Source of the DNA: G016756615 sp035556195
GTDB lineage: Bacteria; Pseudomonadota; Alphaproteobacteria; Rhizobiales; Rhizobiaceae
Reading direction: 5' to 3'
Assembly: GCA_035556195.1 (NCBI GenBank)
Contig: DATMFK010000010.1
Location: 310,001 to 374,000 of the forward strand
DNA: 64,000 bases
Below the pieces are notes generated by a model, which did not search any database, was not told where the DNA came from, and was given only the letters and a program-made list of their open reading frames with translations. Position 1 is the stretch's first letter; every line of letters starts with the position of its first letter. This document shows, piece by piece, positions 17,941 to 26,684 of the stretch. The position numbers and the translations under genes were made by a program.

Positions 17941-19841
17941 GCGTCGATCTCTTCGTCTTGAGGTGTCTCGAACAGGCCGGCCATCCGGGCCGACAGGAAC
18001 TTGGGATCGGGCAGCGTCCCGCCGGGCGGCAGGCTGAGGCCGATCCATCCGAGATCGTGGCCCCGGCGGTTGGAAAGCCGCGTGAGCAGGGTGGATCGGC
18101 CGTCCTTCTCTGTCACGACGCCGGTCTGGCGCCGTTCGAGAGCGGCGGGGATGGCCGTCTCGTGCGTGGGATAGACATGCCCGGCGGCGAAACCCATGGC
18201 GGGACTTCCCTCGGCCTCGGCGACGGCCAGGCAGACGAACTGGCCGCCGTCGATCAGGCCCCAGAATGCCGTGCCGCCATGGCCGGCGACGAGGTCCCGT
18301 AGGAAGGCCGCATTGCGCTCGGCGGAGCTTCGCGGGGCGGCGAGCAGCGTCAGGCTCTCCTCGCTCAGCCGCGAGGCGGGAAGGTCGGCGATCGTGTAGC
18401 CGTCGCTCACCACGACGATACGCTCGCAAATTCCCAGAAGCTCCTCGAAATCGGAGGAGATCACCACCACCGCTATTCCCCTTTCGGCGACCTCGCGCAG
18501 CAGTTCGTAGATCGCCTGCCGCGTTCCGATGTCGACCCCCTTGGTCGGCTCGTCGAGAATGAGGACTTCCGGCTCGATCAGCAGCCAGCGCGCGATGATG
18601 ACCTTCTGCTGCATGCCCCCGGAGAAGTGCAGCAGGTTTGCATCCATGCGGTCGGCCGGAAGCCCGAGCCGCGAAATCAGGTCGCGGGCCCGCCGGCGAC
18701 GCGCCGCGTGACCACGGCCGAAGCCCTTGTGCTTGCCCATCTGCGCCAGGAAGAGGTTCTCGCCGACCGTCATGTCCGGCACGATGTTCTGGGCGCGCCT
18801 GTCCTCGGCGACCATGCCGAGCCCGGCCCGGATCGCCGCGATGGGATTGTTCGGCGGGATCTCCTTGCCGCCGACCTGGACCTGCCCGGCACTGCGGCGG
18901 CGCAGCCCGAATATCGCCTCGGCGCTTTCCGAGCGGCCGGCGCCGACAAGGCCGCCGAGGCCGAGGATTTCACCCTTGCGCACCGTGAACGAGACGTCGC
19001 GCACCATCGGCGGGGCCCTGAGCCCGGTCACCGTGAGCGCGACCAGCCTCTCCTTTGCGGCGGCTGACACCGAAGGCCTGCTGTAAACATGTCCGATGTC
19101 TCGTCCGACCATATGGCGGATGATGTCGGCCTGCGTGAGCCCCGCCGTCGGTACGCCTTCCGCCACGGTCCTGCCTTCGCGCAGGATCGTCACGCGATCG
19201 GTGATGGCGAACACCTCCTCCAGCCGGTGGGAAACGAAGGCGAGCGCCTTTCCGCTGGTCTTCAGCCGTGTCATGACGTCGAACAGCCGGTCGACTTCAA
19301 TTGGCGAAAGGGAGGCCGTGGGCTCGTCGAAGATGACGAGATCGGCATTGAGAGCCAGCGCCTTGGCGATTTCGACGAGTTGCCGTTGCGCCGCCGAAAG
19401 CCGCCGCACCTCCATGTCGAGCGGCAACACATGGTCGTGGCCGAGTTCCGACAGGATGGCCTGCGCCTTCTGCCGCAACTGGCCGAAGGAGAGCCGGCCG
19501 GGCATCGCATAGCTGGGCAGGAAGATGTTCTCCAGCACGCTCATGTCCGGCGCCAGGCTGGTTTCCTGGGCGACGAGGGCGATGCCGGACCGCAGCGCGT
19601 CGCGCGCCGATCCCACGGCCAGTGGCGCATTCCGGAACAGGATCTCTCCCGACGAAGGCGACAGGTGCCCGCAGACGATCCGCGACAGCGTCGACTTGCC
19701 GGCGCCGTTCGCGCCGAGCAGCCCGCAGATTTCATTCCGGCGAAGCGTGAGCGTCGCGTCCTGGAGCGCGTGGGCGCCGCCGAAGACGCGGGTCACGCTT
19801 CGGGCGACGAGCAGAGGCTCTTGAGGCATGCTGTCAGGCAT
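17937..19841 (-). CDS. Sugar ABC transporter ATPase (RbsA-type, two nucleotide domains) with an extra C-terminal domain
   Basis: The 634-residue protein has two fused ABC domains as in RbsA/MglA: domain 1 with Walker A GANGAGKST and LSAAQRQLVEIAKAL signature region, domain 2 with the usual degenerate Walker A (GLVGAGRSE), a signature FSGGMQQKV and Walker B VLILDEPTKGVD. Relatives end at about 500 residues; this one continues for about 125 more. The extension (from about residue 510, FLRDLVAGHGGTAFWGLIDGGQ...) looks like a GAF-type alpha/beta sensor domain. It powers uptake of the operon's substrate. The ATG at 19841 has GGAGAG upstream at a long distance; an ATG at 19829 is the alternative. 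Confidence 0.92.
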   Translation of the reverse strand: MPDSMPQEPLLVARSVTRVFGGAHALQDATLTLRRNEICGLLGANGAGKSTLSRIVCGHLSPSSGEILFRNAPLAVGSARDALRSGIALVAQETSLAPDMSVLENIFLPSYAMPGRLSFGQLRQKAQAILSELGHDHVLPLDMEVRRLSAAQRQLVEIAKALALNADLVIFDEPTASLSPIEVDRLFDVMTRLKTSGKALAFVSHRLEEVFAITDRVTILREGRTVAEGVPTAGLTQADIIRHMVGRDIGHVYSRPSVSAAAKERLVALTVTGLRAPPMVRDVSFTVRKGEILGLGGLVGAGRSESAEAIFGLRRRSAGQVQVGGKEIPPNNPIAAIRAGLGMVAEDRRAQNIVPDMTVGENLFLAQMGKHKGFGRGHAARRRRARDLISRLGLPADRMDANLLHFSGGMQQKVIIARWLLIEPEVLILDEPTKGVDIGTRQAIYELLREVAERGIAVVVISSDFEELLGICERIVVVSDGYTIADLPASRLSEESLTLLAAPRSSAERNAAFLRDLVAGHGGTAFWGLIDGGQFVCLAVAEAEGSPAMGFAAGHVYPTHETAIPAALERRQTGVVTEKDGRSTLLTRLSNRRGHDLGWIGLSLPPGGTLPDPKFLSARMAGLFETPQDEEIDA

Positions 19842-19919
19842 CGGCCGGGAACTCTCCGGACTCGGGGAAAGTGTCCGGGGAACGCTCCCCGGACAGCGAC
19901 GGTCGGCAGCGCTTCGCCA

Positions 19920-20903
19920 TTACATCTCGTTGGCGAAGACGGTCTCCTTGATGACAGGAAGCTCTTGCTCGATGTTCTTGCTGGTCACGATCTTGATCGG
20001 CACGAGAATCTCCTTCTCGGGGGTCTTTCCACTGAGATGCGCGACCATGGCGCGGGCTGATTCCTGACCCATCAAGTAAGGCTGCTGCATGCCGGAGACG
20101 ACCAGTTCGCCCGATTGCAGCAGCGGCACGAACTCGGGCACGCCGTCGAATCCGGCCACCAGGACTTCGCCGTTCAGGCGCGCAGCCTTGATCGCCTGCA
20201 GAGCACCGAGGGTCGGCCCGTCGGTCTGGATGAACATGCCTTTCATGTCCGGGTTCGCGGTGATCATGTCCTGGGTGAACTTGAAGGTCTCGTCGGCGGT
20301 GTAGGTCTGCATCTGCTGCAGGCCCGCCTCCTTGGTGATGCCGGCCTCGGTCAGGGCGTCCTTGAAGCCCTTGGTGCGGGCCTGGCCGTTGAGCCGGGCC
20401 TGGCTGATGCCGACGATCCCGACGCTGCCGTCCTGCTTGCCGGCAGCCTTCATCGCGTCGGCCAGCGCTTTGCCGACGCCGTTTGCCCCCTGGTAATTGT
20501 CGGAAATGATGAAGGAGACATAGTCGCCGCTGTCGGTGCCGATATCGGCGATCACCACCGGGATCTTTGCCTGCTTGGCGAGGTCCAGCACGGCGGGCGC
20601 CGTGGAACTGTCGGTCGGCGAAATGATGATGCCGGCGACGCCGCGGGCAATCGCGTCCTTGGCATTCTTCAACTGGGTTTGCGCATTGTTGCCGGAGTCG
20701 AGCGCCTGGTAGGAATAGCCGCCCTCCTTCGCGACATTCTCGATGCCTTTCGACAGATAGCGCCAGAAGGCAAGGTCGAGGCCGGGCGTCAGATAGACCA
20801 GTTCCTTGGATTGGGCCAATGCCGTCGTCATGGTGCCGGCGAAGCCGGTCATGGCGGTCAACCCCGCCAGGGCGGCGGCTGCAAAAAGTCGTCTCGTCAG
20901 CAT
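19920..20903 (-). CDS. Periplasmic sugar-binding protein (type I, RbsB-like)
   Basis: The 327-residue protein has a Sec signal peptide (residues 1 to about 31, ending TTALAQ) and a Peripla_BP_4/RbsB-type fold: VYLTPGLDLAFWRYLSKGIE at the start of the mature protein, GIIISPTDSS in the hinge region and FDGVPEF near the C-terminus. It captures the substrate for the ABC transporter encoded downstream. A very strong GGAGGAG lies upstream of the ATG. It follows the gntR gene by 50 bases and precedes the ATPase gene by 78. Given the lactonase-like and DenD-like genes, the ligand is probably a sugar, lactone or aldonate of four or five carbons; that is inference. Confidence 0.92.
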   Translation of the reverse strand: MLTRRLFAAAALAGLTAMTGFAGTMTTALAQSKELVYLTPGLDLAFWRYLSKGIENVAKEGGYSYQALDSGNNAQTQLKNAKDAIARGVAGIIISPTDSSTAPAVLDLAKQAKIPVVIADIGTDSGDYVSFIISDNYQGANGVGKALADAMKAAGKQDGSVGIVGISQARLNGQARTKGFKDALTEAGITKEAGLQQMQTYTADETFKFTQDMITANPDMKGMFIQTDGPTLGALQAIKAARLNGEVLVAGFDGVPEFVPLLQSGELVVSGMQQPYLMGQESARAMVAHLSGKTPEKEILVPIKIVTSKNIEQELPVIKETVFANEM

Positions 20904-20953
20904 TTTTCACTCCTCCTGTTTTTGTGTTTTGGATTCCCGACAGTGCGCCCCTT

Positions 20954-21700
20954 TCATTCCTCCTGGGCGGACTGCACGAAAAGCTGTTTGGTCGTGTTGT
21001 AGATGCGCGCTTCGTGGATGGCGAAGGCCCTGGCAGCCTCGTCGGGATCGCGCGCCTCGAGGCCGGCGAGGATCGCCCGGTGATCGGAAATGCTTGTGGC
21101 GATGCTTGACGGCTGGGCGACCGCGCGGCGCCTGTGATCGAGAAGATAGGAGTAGAGATCGGCAGCCATGTCGGCCAGCGCGGCGTTGCCACCTGCCCGA
21201 TAGATTACCGTGTGGAACTCCCGGTCGCAGATGAGGAAGCGGACGGGATCGTCGATTGCCGCCTCCTGTGCTTCGATGGATCTGCGCAGGGTATGCAATG
21301 TCGGCGCTTCGATCCGGATCGCGGCCGCCCGAGCCACCTGGTCCTCGATCAGCAGCCGCGCCTCATGGACGTCGTCGAGACTGTACCGGGAGATGTCGCG
21401 ATAACGGGCCGACTGGACTGCGAGATCGCCGACCTCGGTGGCCGCCACGACCGTCCGCGTCCCTTGGGCAACGGAAAGGATGCCCCTCGTCGACAGAATG
21501 AGGATCGCGCCGCGCACCGTCTCCCGACTCACCGACAAAGCGGCTGCCAGCTCGCGCTCGCCCGGCAGCGGATCGCCGACATCGAGAATGCCGGTGGCGA
21601 TCAACGTCGCGATCTTCTGGACGACGAAGTCCTTCATGGATTGCTTGGGCACGCCCGCCAGAGCGCTCCCGTCGTCGGTCAGGATCGTCCGTAAATCCAT
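20954..21700 (-). CDS. GntR/FadR-type transcriptional regulator
   Basis: The 248-residue protein has an N-terminal GntR winged helix (about 20-90; PLPGERELAAALSVSRETVRGAI is the recognition region) and an all-helical FCD effector domain (about 95-230) with the expected His and Asp residues (HEARLLIEDQ, CDREFHTVIY, SISDHRAIL) that in FCD regulators bind a metal and a carboxylic acid ligand. It is the first gene of the operon and probably controls it, sensing the transported acid or a pathway intermediate. A purine-rich GGGGGAGGA lies close to the ATG. A palindrome at 21737-21757 is its likely operator. Confidence 0.9.
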   Translation of the reverse strand: MDLRTILTDDGSALAGVPKQSMKDFVVQKIATLIATGILDVGDPLPGERELAAALSVSRETVRGAILILSTRGILSVAQGTRTVVAATEVGDLAVQSARYRDISRYSLDDVHEARLLIEDQVARAAAIRIEAPTLHTLRRSIEAQEAAIDDPVRFLICDREFHTVIYRAGGNAALADMAADLYSYLLDHRRRAVAQPSSIATSISDHRAILAGLEARDPDEAARAFAIHEARIYNTTKQLFVQSAQEE

Positions 21701-21736
21701 TCCTCCCCCCGGTTTCCGCCCGCCTGCACAGGTCTG

Positions 21737-21757
21737 CTGGTCCGGTAAATGTACCAG
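21737..21757. promoter_or_regulatory. Candidate GntR/FadR operator upstream of the sugar-acid operon
   Basis: CTGGT and ACCAG flank eleven bases, inside which GGTA-AATG-TACC forms a second, nested palindrome. FadR-subfamily GntR proteins bind TGGT/ACCA-type half sites, so this fits autoregulation of the operon starting at 21700. It lies 37 bases upstream of the gntR start codon. Confidence 0.5.
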
Positions 21758-21822
21758 TAGGCCACCAGAAGGAAGTCGTCAACTTCAGTGAGGTTACGTC
21801 GATGTTTGGCTGCGTGGGACAG

Positions 21823-23061
21823 TCAGTCGACCTGTGCCTCCTCATTGCTTTGCAATATCTCGCCCACACTGGCCTTCCCGGTGGATTCTGGACGCTGTTC
21901 GATCATGTCGAGCGGCGCTGATATGGATTTTGCGGCAACAGTTCCGACCACGTTGGCGGTGCCGAGCACCATCGCGCCAACCGTGCTGCCCAAGCCTGCA
22001 TTCGTCGCGGTCATAGCCTGGCCGGTAGCGATCCGCTTCCCGATCAGTTGTACGATTTCCGGACTCTCAGCAAACTTGCCATGGTTGAGCTTGTCGCCGG
22101 TTTTGAGCTTGGTCAGATCTATGACCGTTATTCCGGCTTGCTCGATGGCGCTGCGGTAGGGCTCTTCCGCAGGATTGATGGCGCCGACGCGGGTGATGCC
22201 GCCCGACAGGAGGCGGGAAGCCGCGAGCGCTTTGTCGTCCTGCGAGACAAAGATGGTGAACTTCGGCCGCTTCGTGCCCATTTCGGTCCATTGCCGGGCG
22301 AAGACGTCGACATCGAGATCGGGCGACGCAAGGATTACGTTCTTGATTTTTGACGGGATGTTGCCCTCCCGGATCGCCATCTGCCTCAAGGACTCGACTG
22401 TCAGCCAGGTTCCCATGGAATGGGCAAGGATCGTTATGTCCTTGACGTCGGGATCCAGGACGAGCGCCTTGAGCCCGCGTTCGAAGGCGGTGCGAGAATA
22501 GTTCGCGCTTTCCCTGTCGTAGACATAATCGAGCAAACGGCCGCGTGACGGCCACGTGAACAGGATGGGCGCAACATCGGCTTGGGAATCATGGACAATC
22601 TGGGCGAAACGGAACACGGCGTCCGAGAAGCGGTTGTTGAACCCGTGGACGAAGACCAGAGCGCGGCCATGGTGAGGGTCCTTGCGAAGCCATTCCCGCA
22701 CCTGCGGAACCGACATCGCCTCGACGCGGGTGACCGCGAAATCCTTGCGTGGGTCGGGTGGAAGTCTTCTCGGCCACTGAACGGTTCCCGAGTGTCGCGT
22801 CGCATCCGGTGGGATCGAGACGTCGATGGCGGCCAGGGACAGTTGCCGACCTCGCTCGCCGGAGAACAATGTACCCGGATCGCCCGACGGTTGGCGGCTC
22901 GTCGCCACGAGCATCGAAACGTGCGACGCGTCGGCCGGCACCGTACGCTCTGCCACAGGCGCCAGGACCTCGACCGGCGTTGCGCAGCCCGCCAGAAAAA
23001 GCGCGCACAATAGAATTGCCCGCCTCTTCAACGCATGCACGAACGTGTTCGCATCGATCAT
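21823..23061 (-). CDS. DUF900 family alpha/beta hydrolase, lipoprotein
   Basis: The 412-residue protein has a lipoprotein signal with lipobox LAGC (Cys26), so the mature protein should be membrane-anchored, facing the periplasm. The body is the DUF900 alpha/beta hydrolase: oxyanion region ALVFVHGFNNRFSDAV, FTWPSRG, and the nucleophile elbow ILAHSMGTW (Ser about 214); the downstream LASPDLDVDVF carries the acid candidate. It probably cleaves an ester or amide, substrate unknown. It sits 122 bases from the gntR start with the operator between them, and is a separate unit. Confidence 0.88.
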   Translation of the reverse strand: MIDANTFVHALKRRAILLCALFLAGCATPVEVLAPVAERTVPADASHVSMLVATSRQPSGDPGTLFSGERGRQLSLAAIDVSIPPDATRHSGTVQWPRRLPPDPRKDFAVTRVEAMSVPQVREWLRKDPHHGRALVFVHGFNNRFSDAVFRFAQIVHDSQADVAPILFTWPSRGRLLDYVYDRESANYSRTAFERGLKALVLDPDVKDITILAHSMGTWLTVESLRQMAIREGNIPSKIKNVILASPDLDVDVFARQWTEMGTKRPKFTIFVSQDDKALAASRLLSGGITRVGAINPAEEPYRSAIEQAGITVIDLTKLKTGDKLNHGKFAESPEIVQLIGKRIATGQAMTATNAGLGSTVGAMVLGTANVVGTVAAKSISAPLDMIEQRPESTGKASVGEILQSNEEAQVD

Positions 23062-23240
23062 TGGCGGCCGATCTCTCGTGCTTCACGATTATTGCCAATC
23101 TGACAGTAAATACTTTCCCTGAACAGGCAACGCCTCCAAACGGCGGCGAGGGCAATAGTAGCGATGCGCCGGTCGGGGCCGCCCGCTTGCAAGACGGCAT
23201 CAGACATCGCAGCAAGGGCGCGGCGGCGGCAGGCGGCAAT

Positions 23241-24467
23241 TCATCCCGGCCGGAGCAGCGCTTCCTGTCGCGACGGTAAGGGCGGGAAGGCGAGCGCGAT
23301 GGCGACAGCGGCAAGGCCGATGCCGAACGACCCGATGAACAGCCAGTCATAGACCCCGAACCTATCGAACACCCAGCCGCCGGCCCATGGGCCGAGCGCC
23401 ATGCCGATGCTGGAGGCCATGGTCGCCGCGCCGAACACGGCGCCCATGGCGCTCTGCCCGAAATATTCCCGCGCCAGCACGGCATAGAGGGGCATCACCC
23501 CGCCATAGGCGGTGCCGAAGATCGTGGCCAGCAGATAGAATTCGCCGAGACTGCTGACGGCGAGATAGGCGGCAATCACGAAGGCTTGCACGAGGAGGCC
23601 CGTCACAAGCACGGGCTTGACGCCGATCCTGTCGGCCAGCACCCCGAGCAGCAGTCTGCCGGCGAGGCCGGCAAGCCCCTCGACGCTATAGATGCTGACA
23701 GCCGCAAGCGCCGGCACGCCGCAGGCCATGGCATAACTGACCATGTGGAAGATCGGCCCGGAATGCGCCGCGCAGCACAGAAAGAACGTGCCGGCGAGCA
23801 CGGCGAATTGCGGCGTGCGGAAGGCGGCGCCGGCGGAGAACGCGCCACTCTCCCCGGCCGGATCCCGAGCCGCGCCGCCGGCGGTGGCGACCTGCGGCTG
23901 GCGCACCAGAAGTCCTGCCGGCAGGAGCAGCACCCAGGCAGCAATGCCGATCGTGAGCATCGCCATGCGCCAGTCATAGGCCGAAACAAGCCACGCCGCG
24001 AAGGGCGACACGGTCATGGGCGCCACCCCGACGCCCACCGACACCAGTGAGACGGCAAGCCCGCGATTGGTGTGGAACCACGCGGTGGCCGAAGCGATCA
24101 TCGGCGGGAAAAAGGCTCCGGCGGCGAGCCCGACCATCGTGCCGTAGATCAGCTGGAACGAGGCGAGTGTGGTCGTGCGGCTGGCGAGAATGAGGGCCAG
24201 GCCCAGCAGCGCCGAGCCGGCGAGCACGACGGTGCGCGCGCCGATGCGGTCGCTGAGCGCGCCCCAGCCGAAGCCGGCCGCGCCCATGACCAGGAAGTTC
24301 AGCGTCATTGCGCTCGAGATGCCGGCGCGGCTCCAGCCCGTGTCGGCCGAGATCGGCTGCAGGAAGATCGCCAGCGAAAACATCGCGCCGATGCCGACGC
24401 AGGTCATAAGGGCTCCGACGGCGACGATGACCCAGCGATAGGGACTTTCCCCCGAGGTTTGCGACAT
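23241..24467 (-). CDS. MFS transporter (monocarboxylate/OFA-like)
   Basis: The 408-residue protein has twelve hydrophobic helices and MFS motif A between helices 2 and 3 (GWGALSDRIGARTV). The first helices (WVIVAVGALMTCVGIGAMFSLAIFLQPI) resemble the monocarboxylate/oxalate-formate branch of the superfamily, which moves small carboxylates. The substrate is not readable. ATG 24467 has GGAGAA upstream. It is divergent from the transglutaminase-like gene at 24717 and may share its promoter region. Confidence 0.88.
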   Translation of the reverse strand: MSQTSGESPYRWVIVAVGALMTCVGIGAMFSLAIFLQPISADTGWSRAGISSAMTLNFLVMGAAGFGWGALSDRIGARTVVLAGSALLGLALILASRTTTLASFQLIYGTMVGLAAGAFFPPMIASATAWFHTNRGLAVSLVSVGVGVAPMTVSPFAAWLVSAYDWRMAMLTIGIAAWVLLLPAGLLVRQPQVATAGGAARDPAGESGAFSAGAAFRTPQFAVLAGTFFLCCAAHSGPIFHMVSYAMACGVPALAAVSIYSVEGLAGLAGRLLLGVLADRIGVKPVLVTGLLVQAFVIAAYLAVSSLGEFYLLATIFGTAYGGVMPLYAVLAREYFGQSAMGAVFGAATMASSIGMALGPWAGGWVFDRFGVYDWLFIGSFGIGLAAVAIALAFPPLPSRQEALLRPG

Positions 24468-24716
24468 GGGCTTCTCCAGCACAGCGCCGACTCCGCATCG
24501 CGAAGAGGCCTATCCTCTCCATGGCCGGCTTCCATATTAGAGACGTGCGGGGCCGGCGGAAATCGACAGACCGGCAAGAATATTCTGGCGGGACGGCAAT
24601 CACGCTTATGAGAATATCTGCTCGGGCACATGCCGCGATACCGCAAGCCGGGTCAAGCGGAGCATCGGTTGCATGGCAGAACCTGTCGAACAGCCGGTCA
24701 ATGTCAGGAGGTCGAC

Positions 24717-25649
24717 ATGAGCATTGCCACCCTATTCGTCCAGGATGATCGAAAGGCACGCCAGCGCGTCCTCGACTATTACGCAGCCCAATCGCCCTTC
24801 ACGGCGCCCGGCCGCCATGCCGCCTTGTTCACCGGGCTGCCCGCCGATCCCGCTGGTGTTGCCCGGGTCGTGCAGGGCCTTCTCATCTACGAGCACCTCA
24901 CGGAGGCCTTTTACGGCTATCCGCTTCCGGAGGCGCGCCGGGCGGAGAGCCACATCCGGCCGGCGGAGAAGATCATCGACACGCTGCTGGCGCTCGACAG
25001 TCAACGGCTCGGCATGGCGCGACCGCCTGAACGGCGACTGGCCGGCATCTGCCGCCACTTCATGTTGCTCGCGCTTACGATCCTCCGTCACAACGGCGTG
25101 CCCGCGCGGGGCCGTGGAGGCTTCGGCGCGTATTTCAATCCCGGCAAGTTCGAGGACCACTGGGTCTGCGAATATTGGAACGCGGAGGAAGGCCGCTGGG
25201 CGCTCCTCGACAGCCAGTTCGACGAGGTCTTCATCCGTAATCTCGCCGTCGATCACGACATCCTCGATGTCCCGCGCGACCAGTTCCTGACGGCGCCAGA
25301 CGCGTGGCGGAAATGCCGGAGCGGCGAGCTGGATCCGGCGCTGTTCGGGATCGAGTTCTCGCAGCTGCGCGGCCTTTGGTTCATCGCCGGCAGCCTGATC
25401 CGCGATCTCGCAACCCTCAATGGCTGCGAAATCCTGCCATGGGATGTATGGGGCGCACAGCCGCCCGCCGACATTGCGCTTTCGGACGAGGAACTCGACT
25501 TCTTCGACGGTATCGCTTCGCTGACCGCCGATCCCGACGGCAGCTTCGACGCGATGCGGGAGCGCTTCGTCGAGGATGCTCGGCTGCGCTTGCCAGACAC
25601 CGTCTACAATGCGCTGCTTCATCGCAAGGACAGGGTATTCGAGGGTTGA
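24717..25649 (+). CDS. Transglutaminase-like domain protein
   Basis: The 310-residue cytoplasmic protein has the Cys-His-Asp order of the transglutaminase-like fold: GICRHFMLLALTILRHNG (Cys about 112), GKFEDHWVCEYW (His about 148) and RWALLDSQFDE (Asp about 164). Proteins of this kind can be proteases, amidases or transferases; no substrate is suggested. The ATG at 24717 is preceded by a perfect AGGAGG; an open frame upstream is ignored. Divergent from the MFS gene, convergent with livM. Confidence 0.8.
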   Translation: MSIATLFVQDDRKARQRVLDYYAAQSPFTAPGRHAALFTGLPADPAGVARVVQGLLIYEHLTEAFYGYPLPEARRAESHIRPAEKIIDTLLALDSQRLGMARPPERRLAGICRHFMLLALTILRHNGVPARGRGGFGAYFNPGKFEDHWVCEYWNAEEGRWALLDSQFDEVFIRNLAVDHDILDVPRDQFLTAPDAWRKCRSGELDPALFGIEFSQLRGLWFIAGSLIRDLATLNGCEILPWDVWGAQPPADIALSDEELDFFDGIASLTADPDGSFDAMRERFVEDARLRLPDTVYNALLHRKDRVFEG

Positions 25650-25700
25650 GGGTGACGGTCGCGGGTCGAGGCGCTGCGCCCCTCTGGCCTGCGCCAACCT

Positions 25701-26684
25701 TCAAAGCGGCTTCCGCAGCCACTTCGACAGCACCCCGACGACACCCTCACGGAAGAGCAGCACCGCGACGACAAAGATCGCCCCTTGGATGATCGTCACC
25801 CAGTCGCCCGCCGTGGCAAGATAGTTCTGCATCGTCACGATGATCCCCGCGCCGACCATCGGCCCGAAAACGGTGCCCATGCCGCCGAGCAGCGTCATCA
25901 GCACGACCTCGCCAGACATCGTCCAATAGACGTCGGTGAGCGAGGCGAGCTGGAAGACGATCGCCTTGGTCGCGCCGGCAAGGCCGGCGAGCGTGGCGGA
26001 AAGCACGAAGACGCCGAGCTTGTAGCGGTTGACCTTGTAGCCGAGCGAGATCGCGCGCGCCTCGTTTTCCCGGATCGCCTTCAGCACCTGTCCGAAGGGC
26101 GAGTGGATGATGCGGTAGATCAGGAGCACGCCGAAGAGGAAGATCGCCGCGACGACGAAATAAAGGGTGAGCGGGTCGGCGAGCGAGAACAGGCCGAACA
26201 GATTACCACGCGGAACAGCCTGGATGCCGTCCTCGCCGCCGGTGAACGGCGCCTGCACGGAGAAGAAATAGACCATCTGCGCGAAGGCGAGCGTCACCAT
26301 CGCGAAGTAGATGCCCTGGCGGCGGATGGCGAGCGCGCCGATCGCCAGGCCGAGCAGCGCGGCGATCGCCGTGCCGGAGAGGATCGCGAGTTCCGGCGTC
26401 AGCCCCCAGACCTTGGCGGCATGGGCCGAGACGTAGCTCGCCATGCCGAAATAGGCCGCATGCCCGAAGGAGAGCAGCCCGCCATAGCCGAGCAGCAGGT
26501 TGAAGGCGGAGGCAAAGAGGGCGAAGCAGAGGATCTTCATGACGAAGATCGGATAAAGGAAGAACGGCGCTGCAAGCACGAGCGCGCAGAGCCCGCCGAA
26601 GATATAGACGTGATGCCGCGGCATGCCATGGGTGCCGGACTGCACGACGGCGGGCGCGGCGATGGTGCTCTCTGCAGTCATCAT
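25701..26684 (-). CDS. livM: Branched-chain-amino-acid-type ABC permease, LivM subunit
   Basis: The 327-residue inner-membrane protein has about nine hydrophobic helices and LivM features (LLLGYGGLLSFGHAAYFGMASY; IRENEARAISLGY, the coupling helix that contacts the ATPases; MTLLGGMGTVFGPMVGAG). It is the last gene of the operon livG-livF-livK-livH-livM. Its ATG overlaps the LivH stop (ATGA), so translation is coupled. HAAT-family systems carry amino acids, amides, urea or aromatic and aliphatic acids; the ligand is not determined by sequence. Confidence 0.93.
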   Translation of the reverse strand: MMTAESTIAAPAVVQSGTHGMPRHHVYIFGGLCALVLAAPFFLYPIFVMKILCFALFASAFNLLLGYGGLLSFGHAAYFGMASYVSAHAAKVWGLTPELAILSGTAIAALLGLAIGALAIRRQGIYFAMVTLAFAQMVYFFSVQAPFTGGEDGIQAVPRGNLFGLFSLADPLTLYFVVAAIFLFGVLLIYRIIHSPFGQVLKAIRENEARAISLGYKVNRYKLGVFVLSATLAGLAGATKAIVFQLASLTDVYWTMSGEVVLMTLLGGMGTVFGPMVGAGIIVTMQNYLATAGDWVTIIQGAIFVVAVLLFREGVVGVLSKWLRKPL

